Shown: in pieces, positions 26,986 through 35,800 of the stretch
Layout of the letters: every line of letters starts with the position of its first letter
How positions within the stretch are numbered: the stretch's first letter is position 1
From: Gordonia asplenii
Lineage (GTDB): Bacteria > Actinomycetota > Actinomycetes > Mycobacteriales > Mycobacteriaceae
Assembly: GCF_012933505.1 (NCBI RefSeq)
Contig: NZ_JABBNB010000021.1
Location: 1-64,000, forward strand
DNA length: 64,000 nucleotides
Direction of reading: 5' to 3'
The notes under the pieces: model-generated
What the model was told of the DNA's origin: nothing
The model's input: the letters and a program-made list of their open reading frames with translations, nothing else
Databases searched by the model: none
Translations under genes and position numbers: made by a program

Positions 26986-29060
26986 TTCGATGCTCCTGTT
27001 GCGGGCGATTCGACGATGAGGTTGCCGTCGTCGTCGACGTAGGCGTGCCGGTTGGGCAGGACGAGGGTGGTGGCGAATTTCTCGGTGACCAGCGCGGGGC
27101 CGGACACCGGTCGGTGCGGGTGCATCCGCTCGCGGACGTACACGGGAATGTCTGCGGCGGTGCCGGTTCCGGGGACCACGACGCGCGCGGTGCGCAGCTG
27201 TGCGTCCCCGTCCTCGACGGTCGACGCGATCGACGACTGCTCGCGTTCGATGATGGCGGTCACCTCGACGGTGGACACGACCACGGGGATCTCGGTCGCG
27301 GCGAATCCGTAGGACTCGCGGTAGAACTCGTGGAAGCGCTCGACGAGCGGCGCGACGACGTCGGCGCTGATCGCACCGTCGACGGGCAGTCGGTTGTCCC
27401 ACGTCTGGCCGCGGTACATGGCGAAGATCGCGCGCTCGAATCGCAGGTCGGCGACGTCGACGCCCTGATCGACGAGGTCGGTCCGGATGCGGTCCTGCAG
27501 TTGCGCGAACGCCTTCTCGATGGTGTCGGCGTCCGACGGCGCCAGCGGCGTCATGATCGAGTGGGCCCGGGTGACCATCAGGTCGCTGCGCAGAAGTCCC
27601 AGCGCCGAGAACTGGCCGGGGCTGCGCGGCACGATCACCCGGTCGAGGCCGAGGATCTGACCGACGCGGTCGGCGAGCATCGGACCGGCGGATCCGGACG
27701 GTTGCAGAGCGAACTCGCCGAGGTCGAAGCCGCGGTACACCGAAATGGTGCGGACTTTGGCGGCGATGTCCTGACAGGCGATCTCGTAGGCTGCCGCCGC
27801 GAGCTCGATGTCGGACATGTTCCATTGTTTCCCGGTGTTGGCCAACGCATTTCGCGCGGCGTCGACGTCGAGGCGGATGGCTCCGTTGGCGAAGAGGTCG
27901 GGCTGCAGAATACCCAGGGCGGCGCAGGCGTCGGTCAGGGTGGGCTCGGTACCGCCGCGCTGGTAGCAGACCGGTCCGGGGTTGGATCCGGCCGACGCCG
28001 GGCCGACGGCCACGCTGCCAAGGGCATTCGGCGCGATGAGGCTGCCGGCCCCGGAGCCGATGCTCTCGACGTCGACGAGGGGCATCGTCAGGGTGAGCCC
28101 GGTTTCCAGCGTCCAGGTGTCGGTGAGCGGGGTCTTCGCGTTGCGGATGGCCGCGACGTCGGTGCTGGTGCCGCCGACGTCGATGGTCAACAGATTGGGG
28201 TTGTTGCTCTCCGCGGCCAGTTTGATGCTGCCCGACACTCCGCCCACCGGACCCGAAACGAGTTGGAAGACAGGAGCTTTGGCGGCGTCGGCGAAGGTGG
28301 CGACCCCGCCGTTCATCATCATGATCCACAGCGTGCCGCGGTAGCCCTGTCCCGACAGCCGGTCCATCAGCCGGTTGAGGTAGCCGACGACGGTCGGCCC
28401 GACGTAGGCGTCGAGCGCTACGGTCGCGGTGCGTTCGTGCTCGCGGGTGACCGGATACAGCGCCGACGTCTGAATGTAGGCGCCGGGCAGCTCCTCGGCG
28501 ACGATCTCGGCGGCGCGCCGCTCGTGAGCGGGATTCGCATACGAGTTGACGAGGCAGATCGCGACGGATTCCGCTCCGCGAGAAGCCATGTCGCGTGCGG
28601 CGTCACGCACCGCGTCCTCGTCGAGCGCGAGCAGCTCGGAACCGTCGTAGCGCAGGCGCTCTGGCACACCGAAACGCAGATCGCGGTCGACGATGGGCCG
28701 CTCCTGATGCGGCCTGCGCCAGGTCGGATCGTAGAAGCGCTCGCCGAATTCGCGGTGCATGCGGCCGATGTCGAGCAGGTCGCGATGGCCGCCGGTGGCC
28801 AGCAGTCCGGTGCGTTTGCCCGCTCGGCTGAGCAGCGCGTTGATGCCGACGGTGTGTCCGTGGACGATCTCGGCGACGTCGGGGACGTCGACGTCGATCG
28901 CGGTGAGCGCCTCCAGCACTCCCACCTCCTGTTCCAGGGTGGACAGGACCTTGCCGTCGCGGACTTCACCGGTCTGCCGGTTGAGCCCGATGATGTCGGT
29001 GAACGTGCCTCCGACGTCGATGCCGACTACCCAGTCGGCCGGTCGTTCGACCTGCGTCAT
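26982..29060 (-). CDS. HyuA-type ATPase subunit (hydantoinase A / acetone carboxylase beta superfamily), cassette 1
   Basis: This 692-residue HyuA-superfamily protein with an actin-like (ASKHA) ATPase fold has GIDVGGTFTDI at residues 13-23, THG-equivalent HGHTVGINALLSR, a second phosphate motif TIDVGGTSTDVA and the GSAGPMLAD segment. HyuA subunits use ATP to phosphorylate the substrate or bicarbonate before HyuB acts. I chose ATG 29060 (GAGAGG upstream, conserved N-terminus); an in-frame extension to 29099 is unsupported. The gene is first in cassette 1, with a CRP-like site 62-77 bp upstream. Confidence 0.87.
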   Translation of the reverse strand: MTQVERPADWVVGIDVGGTFTDIIGLNRQTGEVRDGKVLSTLEQEVGVLEALTAIDVDVPDVAEIVHGHTVGINALLSRAGKRTGLLATGGHRDLLDIGRMHREFGERFYDPTWRRPHQERPIVDRDLRFGVPERLRYDGSELLALDEDAVRDAARDMASRGAESVAICLVNSYANPAHERRAAEIVAEELPGAYIQTSALYPVTREHERTATVALDAYVGPTVVGYLNRLMDRLSGQGYRGTLWIMMMNGGVATFADAAKAPVFQLVSGPVGGVSGSIKLAAESNNPNLLTIDVGGTSTDVAAIRNAKTPLTDTWTLETGLTLTMPLVDVESIGSGAGSLIAPNALGSVAVGPASAGSNPGPVCYQRGGTEPTLTDACAALGILQPDLFANGAIRLDVDAARNALANTGKQWNMSDIELAAAAYEIACQDIAAKVRTISVYRGFDLGEFALQPSGSAGPMLADRVGQILGLDRVIVPRSPGQFSALGLLRSDLMVTRAHSIMTPLAPSDADTIEKAFAQLQDRIRTDLVDQGVDVADLRFERAIFAMYRGQTWDNRLPVDGAISADVVAPLVERFHEFYRESYGFAATEIPVVVSTVEVTAIIEREQSSIASTVEDGDAQLRTARVVVPGTGTAADIPVYVRERMHPHRPVSGPALVTEKFATTLVLPNRHAYVDDDGNLIVESPATGASK

Positions 29061-29121
29061 AGCGTGTGCCTCTCGTGCTGTGGCGGAGCGGCGGGGCAAT
29101 CATGTTGCGCCCCAGCCACTT

Positions 29122-29137
29122 TGTGTCACAGATCACT
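29122..29137. promoter_or_regulatory. CRP/GlxR-like binding site C
   Basis: TGTGT-CACAGA-TCACT matches 8 of 10 fixed bases of TGTGA-N6-TCACA. It is embedded in a second inverted repeat, CACAG-N4-CTGTG (29127-29140). It lies upstream of the cassette 1 HyuA start at 29060. Confidence 0.55.
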
Positions 29138-29220
29138 GTGCCGCGCGGGCTGTGGCCAGACATCTGGCGCAGGTATGACTTTTGTACGACCTTCGTCTTG
29201 AGCGTGGAAGTGGCCGGGCC

Positions 29221-29368
29221 GAAACCACGTAAACCCGCAATGTCGCCGCACGAAACTCGTAGCGGCAGTTGGTCACTCGTCTCACGGGGGTTTCGACACG
29301 GGCGCGGCTCGCTTCGCTCGTCGGGCCCGGCTCAACCAGCGGGCGGCATCGGGCCCGGCTCAACCAGC
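29221..29368. repeat. dispersed repeat element, copy 2
   Basis: From GAAACCACG through AAACTCGTAGCGGCAGTTGG to CCCGGCTCAACCAGCGG this stretch closely matches 23836-23975 in the same orientation. Its right end is duplicated (GGGCCCGGCTCAACCAGC twice, from about 29324 and 29352). The region 29138-29371 contains no gene and separates cassette 1 from the regulator pair. Confidence 0.8.
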
Positions 29369-29371
29369 GGC

Positions 29372-30421
29372 CTACCCCGACTCCGCCCGCAGCCACACCG
29401 CGACGGCCTCGGCGCGGTTGCCGACGTCGAGTTTGCGCAGGATCCGGGTGACGTGGGTCTTGACGGTGCCTTCCGAGATGACCAGGCGCCGTGCGATTTT
29501 CGCGTTCGAGTCGCCGTCGGCCATCAGTCGCATGATCTGGGCTTCGCGTCGGGTGAGCACCGAATCGTCGTCGCGACTCGCGGCCACCGACACCGTCGCA
29601 CCGCGGGCGGGCGCCTGCCAACGCGCAACGCCGTCGAAATGCGAACGCAGCGCCGCCATGCCGTCCAGCACGGTGACCCGTGCGAGATTCTGACTCAACC
29701 CCGCCGCGAACGTCGACAGCAGCGCCTGGTCTTCGACGGTGAACAGTCGGTCCTGGAAATAGCAGTCCGCATGCAGCAGCCCGACGACCTCGCCGTCGAC
29801 GAGCAGCGGAGCGATGCCGTACGACGACGACCTGGTGATCTCGGCGAGCGCGCGATTGACCCGCGGGTTCTCTTGCACCTCGTCGACGAGCGTTGCCTGC
29901 ACGCCGACGACGGTGTCGTTCTCGATGAGGCTGCGATCGAGGACCAGCGGTTCTTCGCGGCCCACCGCGACGATCTCTTCGGCCCACCGCGGATCGCGCA
30001 CCACGCACATCGTGTGCAGTTGCCAATTGGTGTCGACGGTGGACACCAGCACGCGATCGAATCCGAGGCCGCACGCGATGCTGGGCGCGATGCTCAGCAG
30101 GCCGTCGACCGACGTCGCGGGGGAGATCTCGGCGAGCGCCGACCGGACGCGCGCCAGCGTCGCCGACTTCTCGGCGAGTTGAATCTGGGTACGCGCCGTC
30201 TCCGCCTCGCGGATCCGTCCGAGCAGCCCGAGCAGTGCGGCCATCCGTTCCGGCGACACTCCGCCGACGACGGCGTGCTGGATTGTCGCGGTGACCAGGT
30301 CCCACAGTCCGTCGAGCCCGACGATGTGCTCGTCGTCGAGTAGATCCCTTGCGTCACAGACGATTCGGGATATCGTCGATCGAAGTGCGCCGGCGTCGGC
30401 GCGGGTCGCCACGGCGGTCAT
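29372..30421 (-). CDS. LuxR-family transcription regulator with GAF-like sensor domain
   Basis: This 349-residue protein has a helical N-terminus, a GAF-like sensory region (about residues 90-235, around GFDRVLVSTVDTNWQLHTMCVV and GIAPLLVDGEVVGLLHADCY), and a C-terminal LuxR helix-turn-helix (LTRREAQIMRLMADGDSNAKIARRL then GTVKTHVTRILRKLDV). ATG 30421 overlaps the stop of the AraC gene (ATGA). A longer open frame antisense to AraC is not used. Two coupled regulators between the divergent Hyu cassettes suggest they control both; the effector is probably a small molecule bound by the GAF domain. Confidence 0.85.
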   Translation of the reverse strand: MTAVATRADAGALRSTISRIVCDARDLLDDEHIVGLDGLWDLVTATIQHAVVGGVSPERMAALLGLLGRIREAETARTQIQLAEKSATLARVRSALAEISPATSVDGLLSIAPSIACGLGFDRVLVSTVDTNWQLHTMCVVRDPRWAEEIVAVGREEPLVLDRSLIENDTVVGVQATLVDEVQENPRVNRALAEITRSSSYGIAPLLVDGEVVGLLHADCYFQDRLFTVEDQALLSTFAAGLSQNLARVTVLDGMAALRSHFDGVARWQAPARGATVSVAASRDDDSVLTRREAQIMRLMADGDSNAKIARRLVISEGTVKTHVTRILRKLDVGNRAEAVAVWLRAESG

Positions 30422-31413
30422 GCCGAACCCCGCCGATGCCGTTGGAATGTCTGCGAGGGTGATTCGCCGAAGCGGGCCCGGTAATGCGACGCGAATCGGC
30501 CGAGGTGGACGAAGTGCCATCGGTACGCGGCGTCGGACACCGCGACGTCGGCCCCGCCGACGAGGTCGGTGCGCACCCGATCGAGTCGGACGTTGCGAAT
30601 GAACTCGGTGGGTGTCATCCCGGCCACGCGGCGGAAACCGGACTGCAGCGTCCGGGGCGTCGTACCGACCAGCGCGGCGAGCGAGGCGACCGAGAGGTCG
30701 TCGTCGGCGTGGCCCTCGATGTGGTCCATCACGCCGCGGATCATCGAGTCGGAGTCGGGGGAGGGCTCGCGGAGCAGCTCGGGCGTCAGATTGCTCTGCG
30801 CCACTAACAGGATCTGGGTCATCAGTGCGGATTCGAGCTCCTGCTGGACTGCCGGCATAGTGGCCAGACCGCCCGCGGGGCGCAACTGCGAGTAATAGAA
30901 CGCGACCGAACTGTTCAGCGACTGCCCGGCCGGGGTCCCCAGGTCGAAGCTCAGATCGAAGTCGATCGTCGACGGCGCGGTGCCGAGCAGCCTGGCGGCG
31001 TGCCCCTCGAGCGCGTGTCGGGACACCTTGAGGTGATACTGCGACGCGTCGGCGCTCCAGTCGATGTAGACCGGTTCGTCGGGACCGAAGATCACGCCGA
31101 GCGGATTCTCCGCCGCCGAGAACGTCTCTCGTCGATCCCCTTGTGCAACAGTACAATTGCCGGTCGCCAGCAGATTGATGTGGTAGCAGTCGCCCATCTT
31201 GGGCCCGACGATGCGCGCGCGGGCGCCGTAGGCCATCCGCCCGACGGTGACGGCGTCGGTGGCGGCGGTGTCCAGCCGGAAGCGAACGGAATCATCGGCC
31301 AGCGACAACCGGTGTGCGGCGAAGGTCTCGCTCACGTAGTCGTGCGCCTGCTCGGGATCGCGGGTCGAAAAGCTGCGGTGCAACGACGCCGCGGCGTCGA
31401 GCAAGTCGGGCAT
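30418..31413 (-). CDS. AraC-family transcription regulator
   Basis: This 331-residue regulator has an N-terminal sensor resembling AraC-binding-like domains (GPKMGDCYHINLLATGNC, VYIDWSADASQYHLKV) and a C-terminal double helix-turn-helix (LAALVGTTPRTLQSGFRRVAGMTPTEFIRNVRLDR, then RWHFVHLGRFASHYRARFGESPSQTF). It lies between the two divergent Hyu cassettes and is translationally coupled to the GAF/LuxR regulator. A CRP-like site is centred about 33 bp upstream of its start, close enough for CRP to repress or tune it. Activation of one or both cassettes is the natural inference. Confidence 0.88.
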   Translation of the reverse strand: MPDLLDAAASLHRSFSTRDPEQAHDYVSETFAAHRLSLADDSVRFRLDTAATDAVTVGRMAYGARARIVGPKMGDCYHINLLATGNCTVAQGDRRETFSAAENPLGVIFGPDEPVYIDWSADASQYHLKVSRHALEGHAARLLGTAPSTIDFDLSFDLGTPAGQSLNSSVAFYYSQLRPAGGLATMPAVQQELESALMTQILLVAQSNLTPELLREPSPDSDSMIRGVMDHIEGHADDDLSVASLAALVGTTPRTLQSGFRRVAGMTPTEFIRNVRLDRVRTDLVGGADVAVSDAAYRWHFVHLGRFASHYRARFGESPSQTFQRHRRGSA

Positions 31414-31438
31414 CGCACAAGTCCCTTCGACGATCGGC

Positions 31439-31454
31439 CGTGACGTAAGTCATA
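31439..31454. promoter_or_regulatory. CRP/GlxR-like binding site E
   Basis: CGTGA-CGTAAG-TCATA matches 8 of 10 fixed bases of TGTGA-N6-TCACA, with a TA centre. It lies just upstream of the AraC start (31413) in the 180-bp divergent region facing cassette 2. Confidence 0.45.
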
Positions 31455-31526
31455 TCAGTGTCGCACATCGGAGCGCGCCGCCACACCCTCGATTTCGCAT
31501 TATGGATAATACTTCGTGATCTGGAT

Positions 31527-31542
31527 TGTGGGTCAGATCACA
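31527..31542. promoter_or_regulatory. CRP/GlxR-like binding site D
   Basis: TGTGG-GTCAGA-TCACA matches 9 of 10 fixed bases of the CRP/GlxR pattern. It is centred about 59 bp upstream of the first gene of Hyu cassette 2 (start 31594), a distance suited to class I or II activation. Confidence 0.6.
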
Positions 31543-31593
31543 GGTTTCTAGCGTTACGCCCTACCGAGATCACCTCCCTGAACTGGAGAAGCC

Positions 31594-31797
31594 ATGACCC
31601 AACCCGCACCCGTCGTCGACCGGCAACCGGTCGACGGTGCCTGTCCTCGCTGCGAGCAGACTCAGCTCGCCACTTACGACGTCGTCGGCGAAGCCGGCTG
31701 GGAGACCGTCGTCAAATGTCAGCACTGTCTGAAATCGGTGTCCCGCACGCGGGCCAACCGACTCGGTCCCATCACCCTGCTCGTCGACCTCGTCTGA
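31594..31797 (+). CDS. small Cys4 (zinc-ribbon) protein of Hyu cassette 2, acetone-carboxylase-gamma-like
   Basis: This 67-residue protein has Cys17, Cys20, Cys42 and Cys45 in C-x2-C-x21-C-x2-C, the same spacing as the protein at 24774. The ATG follows CTGGAGAAG. It is the first gene of cassette 2, 20 bp before HyuA, whereas in cassette 1 the paralogue is placed after HyuB. Conservation of both motif and neighbourhood in two gene orders argues that it is a functional subunit or metal-handling partner of the HyuAB enzyme. Confidence 0.75.
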   Translation: MTQPAPVVDRQPVDGACPRCEQTQLATYDVVGEAGWETVVKCQHCLKSVSRTRANRLGPITLLVDLV

Positions 31798-31817
31798 CCC
31801 GGAAGGCCTCAAAGAAG

Positions 31818-33860
31818 ATGATTGCTGTAGATGTAGGCGGCACGTTCACCGACGTCGTCGGGTGGCGCGACGGGAAGATCCTCACCACCAAGGTCTCCAC
31901 CGAATACGGCGACGTCGCAGCGCCGGTGCTGCGCGGCGCGCAACGCCTCGGCGTGAGCGGCTCGAGCGTGTTCAATCACGCCAGCACCCACGGACTCAAT
32001 GCCGTGATCACGCGCAACCTGCCCAAGATCGGCTTCCTGGCAACCGACGGCCACCGCGACATCCTCGACATGGGACGCGTGTGGCGGCCCGCCGAGGCGA
32101 TCCTCGACCCAGGGTGGCGGCGCAGCTTCGGCGACGCCGCGCAACCACTCGTCGACCGCTACCTGCGTCGCGGCATCGCCGAACGCATGCTCGCCGACGG
32201 TCGGGTGCTGTTTGAACTCGACGAAGACCAGGCTCGCGCGGAGATCGAGACGCTGCGCTCATGCGGGGTCGTCGGCGTGGCGGTCTGCCTGATCAACGCC
32301 TACGTCAACCCCGCCCACGAGATCCGGCTGCGTGAGCTCGTGCGCGAGATCCTCGGCGACGTGCCAGTGTCGATCTCCAGCGAGGTCTCACCGCTGGCCA
32401 AGGAGTACGCCCGCGCGTCGACGACGGTGATCGACACGCTGATGAAGATCATCTACTCCGACTACACCGACCGCTTGTCGACCGGCCTGGCCGACCTCGG
32501 CTTCGACGGTTCGCTCAACTTCGCCGACTGTGCCGCCACCCTGGTGCCGGTCGACCACGCGATGCGCCGACCGTTCCGCATCGTGTTCTCCGGCCCCGCC
32601 GCGGGCACCGTCGCATGCGCGCATTTCGGCCGTCTCATCGCCGAACAAGATCTGCTGTGCGCCGACGTCGGCGGCACGTCGTGTGACATCAGTGTGGTCA
32701 CCGCGGGCGAACCGTTCGTCAACACGTCCTTCGAACTCGAACACGACCTCGTGGTCAACGCGCTGGCCAACGACATCTCCAGCATCGGCGCGGGTGGCGG
32801 TTCGATCGTGCACATCGGGCCCACCGGCGAGATCCTCGTCGGCCCCGACAGTGCCCGCGCCGAACCCGGACCCGCGTGCTTCAACCGCGGCGGAACCGCG
32901 CCGACGACGACCGACACCTGCCTGATGATCGGGATCCTCGACCCCGACGGATTCGCCGGCGGCGAGGTCGCGATCGACCGCACGCTGTCGGAGCGGGCCT
33001 TCGACTCCCTCGACAGCGAATTCACTCTCGCGCAGCGCGTCCGGTACGCCTACGAGATGGCCGTGCACAACATGGCCGAAGGCCTGTTCAACGTGGCCAT
33101 CAAGAACGGCGTCGACCCGCGCGACTACACGCTAGTGGCCTTCGGCTCGGCCGGCCCGATGCTGCTGCCGGCGGTGCTCGACGCCGTGCAGTGCAAGCAG
33201 GTGGTCATCCCGCCGAGCCCGGGCTTGTTCTCGGCGCTCGGGCTGCTGTCGGCCGACCAGGTCTTCACCGTCAACCGCAGCGCCTATCTGATGCTCGACG
33301 CGGCCAACGCCGCGCAGATCGACGCCATCTTCACCGACATGGAAACCGAACTGCGCGAACAGCTCGGCGAGTCGGCCGACGTCACCCTGCTGCGCAGCAT
33401 GGACGCGCACCTGGCCGGCCAGAGCTGGGACACCCCGTTCGTACCGGTGCCCGACGGCACCATCGGCGCCGACGACGTCGCGACGATGGTCACCGCCTTC
33501 CACGACACCTACGAGGCACGGTCGGGCAATCGCTTCGCCATGATGCCCGTCGAGGGCGTGACCTTCCGCATCCGCGCGGTGCTCGCCACCGACAAGATCG
33601 AGTACCCGCAGCTCCCAGCGCGCACCGGAGAGCCCTTGCAGCCCAAGGGAACTCGTGTCCTGCGTTACCTCGGCGACATCACCGGCGACTCGGTCGGCGA
33701 GCAACTGGCCGACGTCTACGACCGCGACGACCTGCGCGCGGGCGACCACATCACCGGCCCCGCCATCGTCAACGAAGGGCTCTCGACCACCCACATCGGC
33801 GCGGGCCAACACGGCGTCGTCGGCGCCTACGGCGAAATCACCATCCGGAGGAACGCATGA
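31818..33860 (+). CDS. HyuA-type ATPase subunit, cassette 2
   Basis: This 680-residue HyuA-superfamily protein has AVDVGGTFTDVVG at residues 3-15, NHASTHGLNAVITR, a second phosphate motif ADVGGTSCDISVV and the FGSAGPMLLPAV block. ATG 31818 follows AAGAAG and gives the conserved N-terminus; a long upstream extension in frame is spurious. It is paralogous to the protein at 26982 but clearly diverged, so the two cassettes probably act on different or successive substrates. HyuB follows with an ATGA overlap. Confidence 0.87.
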   Translation: MIAVDVGGTFTDVVGWRDGKILTTKVSTEYGDVAAPVLRGAQRLGVSGSSVFNHASTHGLNAVITRNLPKIGFLATDGHRDILDMGRVWRPAEAILDPGWRRSFGDAAQPLVDRYLRRGIAERMLADGRVLFELDEDQARAEIETLRSCGVVGVAVCLINAYVNPAHEIRLRELVREILGDVPVSISSEVSPLAKEYARASTTVIDTLMKIIYSDYTDRLSTGLADLGFDGSLNFADCAATLVPVDHAMRRPFRIVFSGPAAGTVACAHFGRLIAEQDLLCADVGGTSCDISVVTAGEPFVNTSFELEHDLVVNALANDISSIGAGGGSIVHIGPTGEILVGPDSARAEPGPACFNRGGTAPTTTDTCLMIGILDPDGFAGGEVAIDRTLSERAFDSLDSEFTLAQRVRYAYEMAVHNMAEGLFNVAIKNGVDPRDYTLVAFGSAGPMLLPAVLDAVQCKQVVIPPSPGLFSALGLLSADQVFTVNRSAYLMLDAANAAQIDAIFTDMETELREQLGESADVTLLRSMDAHLAGQSWDTPFVPVPDGTIGADDVATMVTAFHDTYEARSGNRFAMMPVEGVTFRIRAVLATDKIEYPQLPARTGEPLQPKGTRVLRYLGDITGDSVGEQLADVYDRDDLRAGDHITGPAIVNEGLSTTHIGAGQHGVVGAYGEITIRRNA

Positions 33861-35800
33861 CCACCACCGAACAGCGACCCGAGGCGCGCATCCGCGACCT
33901 GCACGCCGACGAGTTCGCGGACCGATATCACACCGACCGATTCACCGCGTCGGTGCTGCTCAACCGACTGCGCTATGTCGTCGAGCATATGTCGACCGGC
34001 TTCATGCGCGAGGCCTTCAGCCCGATCATCCGCGACTGGTACGACTTCGCGTGCACCATCAGCGGGCCCGCCGAGCAGGACTATCCGATGGCGGTCGTCA
34101 GCAACAGCCTGATGGTGTTCCTCGGCACCATGGGCGACGCGGTGCGCAACACCGTTGCCGAGTACGGACCGGAGAATCTGCGGCCCGGCGACGTCCTGAT
34201 CTGCAACGACCCCTACCGCGGCGGCCGACACGTCAACGACGTCGCATTCATCCGGCCCGTCTTCGTCGACGGCGCGATCGTCTCCTACGTCACGATGTGC
34301 GCCCATCAGCTCGACATGGGCGGCACGGTTCCCGGCGGCTTCTCGGCCACCAAACAGAACGTCTACGAGAACGGTCTGGTGATACCGCCGATGCTGCTGT
34401 GGAGCGGCGGCAAGCCGGTGCGCTCGACGTTCTCACTGATCTTCGACAACACCCGATGGGGCGGCATGTTGCTGCCGGACTTCAAGTCGATCTTCCAGCA
34501 GCTGCGCCTCGGCGAGGAGTTGGTCCTGGGCAACATCGAGCGGTACGGGCTGCAGGCGTATCTGGGCACGCTGACCTATGCCTGCGACAGCTCCGCGGAG
34601 CGGATGTCCGACGCGATCGCCTCGGTGCCCGACGGCGACTACACCGGTTCGGCGCTCATCGACGCCGACGGCCTCGACGACACCCTCGAGTACCGGGTTC
34701 AGGTCTGTATCCGCAAGCGCGGCACCGACATCGAAGTGGATCTGTCGGGCACCGCCGGGCAGTCGCGCACCTGCATCAACTGCGGTGTGCTCGACGCCAA
34801 GACCTCCGTCGGCGTCGCCCTGACGATGCTCCTCGACCCGAAAGTGCCGTTCACCGCGGGTACCTGGCGCAACATCGACTTGATCTGTGCGCCCGGCTCG
34901 ATCGTCTCGTCGCTTCCGCCGGACGGTGGAATCATGATGTTCTGGGAGGCCTCGGGAGCCGTGGTCTCGGCGATCTTCGACGCGCTCAATCCGGTCCTGG
35001 CGGCGCGCGGCGTCGCGGGTGACTACGGGTCGACCAACACCCACAACGCGTCCGGACTGCGCGACGACGGTTCGTTCTGGACCAGCGCGACCCAATGCGG
35101 CGGCGAACACGGCCCGTGGGGCGCGACGCAGGCGGGCGACGGCGACAGCTACACGGTCCTGTTCACGCTCAACAATCTCGATCCGGCGACCGAGACCATC
35201 GAGCACGACTCTCCGGTGGTGTTGCTGCGCAAGGAACACGCCATCGACACCGGCGGAGCGGGCACGTTCCGGGGCGGGGCGGCGAATCTGAAGGACGCGC
35301 TGTGGTTGACCGGTGCACAACAGCACCTTTCGCCGTTCCGGACCAAGGAGCCCAGCGGCGTCGGCGCCAACGGCGGCGCCGCCGGACCCAACGGGGCGAT
35401 GTGGCTGTTCCCGCTCGGCGCCGACGAGACGCCGACGATGATCGGCACCTCCGACGATGTCTACGCGGCAAGCGAACCGGTCGCCGGTGTGCTCGACGAA
35501 CAGACCAAGGCGCTCGACCCCGTCAACGGGACGTACCACTACTTCGCGAGTCAACGCGTCTGGAACACCGCGCCCAACACCGTCCTGCGGTGCCTCACCA
35601 ACGGCGGCGGCGGTTGGGGCGACCCCTTCGCCCGCGATCCGCAGGCAGTACTGCGCGACGTCCGCAACGAATATGTCAGCCTCGCCGGCGCCCAGCGCGA
35701 CTACGGCGTCGTCGTGGTCGGTGATCCCCATCGCGACCCGGAGGGGTTGCGCATCGACGACGCCGCCACCGCGGCACTGCGAAAGGAACTGAAGTCATGA
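33857..35800 (+). CDS. HyuB-type subunit, cassette 2
   Basis: This 647-residue HyuB-superfamily protein has MREAFSPIIRDWYDFACT, PGDVLICNDPYRGGRHVNDV, HQLDMGGTVPGGFS, GAGTFRGGAANL and the C-terminal glycine loop NGGGGWGDP. The start overlaps the HyuA stop (ATGA) and its own stop overlaps the next start (ATGA), giving a tight HyuA-HyuB-dehydrogenase unit. Compared with the cassette 1 protein the central GLGGGGWGG loop is replaced by CGGEHGPWGATQ, another sign of distinct specificity. Pairing with the small Cys4 protein suggests a ketone carboxylase-like complex. Confidence 0.85.
   Translation: MTTTEQRPEARIRDLHADEFADRYHTDRFTASVLLNRLRYVVEHMSTGFMREAFSPIIRDWYDFACTISGPAEQDYPMAVVSNSLMVFLGTMGDAVRNTVAEYGPENLRPGDVLICNDPYRGGRHVNDVAFIRPVFVDGAIVSYVTMCAHQLDMGGTVPGGFSATKQNVYENGLVIPPMLLWSGGKPVRSTFSLIFDNTRWGGMLLPDFKSIFQQLRLGEELVLGNIERYGLQAYLGTLTYACDSSAERMSDAIASVPDGDYTGSALIDADGLDDTLEYRVQVCIRKRGTDIEVDLSGTAGQSRTCINCGVLDAKTSVGVALTMLLDPKVPFTAGTWRNIDLICAPGSIVSSLPPDGGIMMFWEASGAVVSAIFDALNPVLAARGVAGDYGSTNTHNASGLRDDGSFWTSATQCGGEHGPWGATQAGDGDSYTVLFTLNNLDPATETIEHDSPVVLLRKEHAIDTGGAGTFRGGAANLKDALWLTGAQQHLSPFRTKEPSGVGANGGAAGPNGAMWLFPLGADETPTMIGTSDDVYAASEPVAGVLDEQTKALDPVNGTYHYFASQRVWNTAPNTVLRCLTNGGGGWGDPFARDPQAVLRDVRNEYVSLAGAQRDYGVVVVGDPHRDPEGLRIDDAATAALRKELKS

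Noticed and set aside
25048..28329. 1093-codon minus-strand open frame over HyuA and HyuB
   Set aside because: Only the part from ATG 26985 is HyuB; the upstream part is an out-of-frame shadow of HyuA.
27045..29201. 718-codon plus-strand frame opposite HyuA
   Set aside because: Antisense shadow in a GC-rich gene; no start context, domain or typical codon use.
32876..35800. 974-codon plus-strand frame
   Set aside because: The N-terminal third is a shadow of HyuA; HyuB starts at ATG 33857 with a proper ribosome site.
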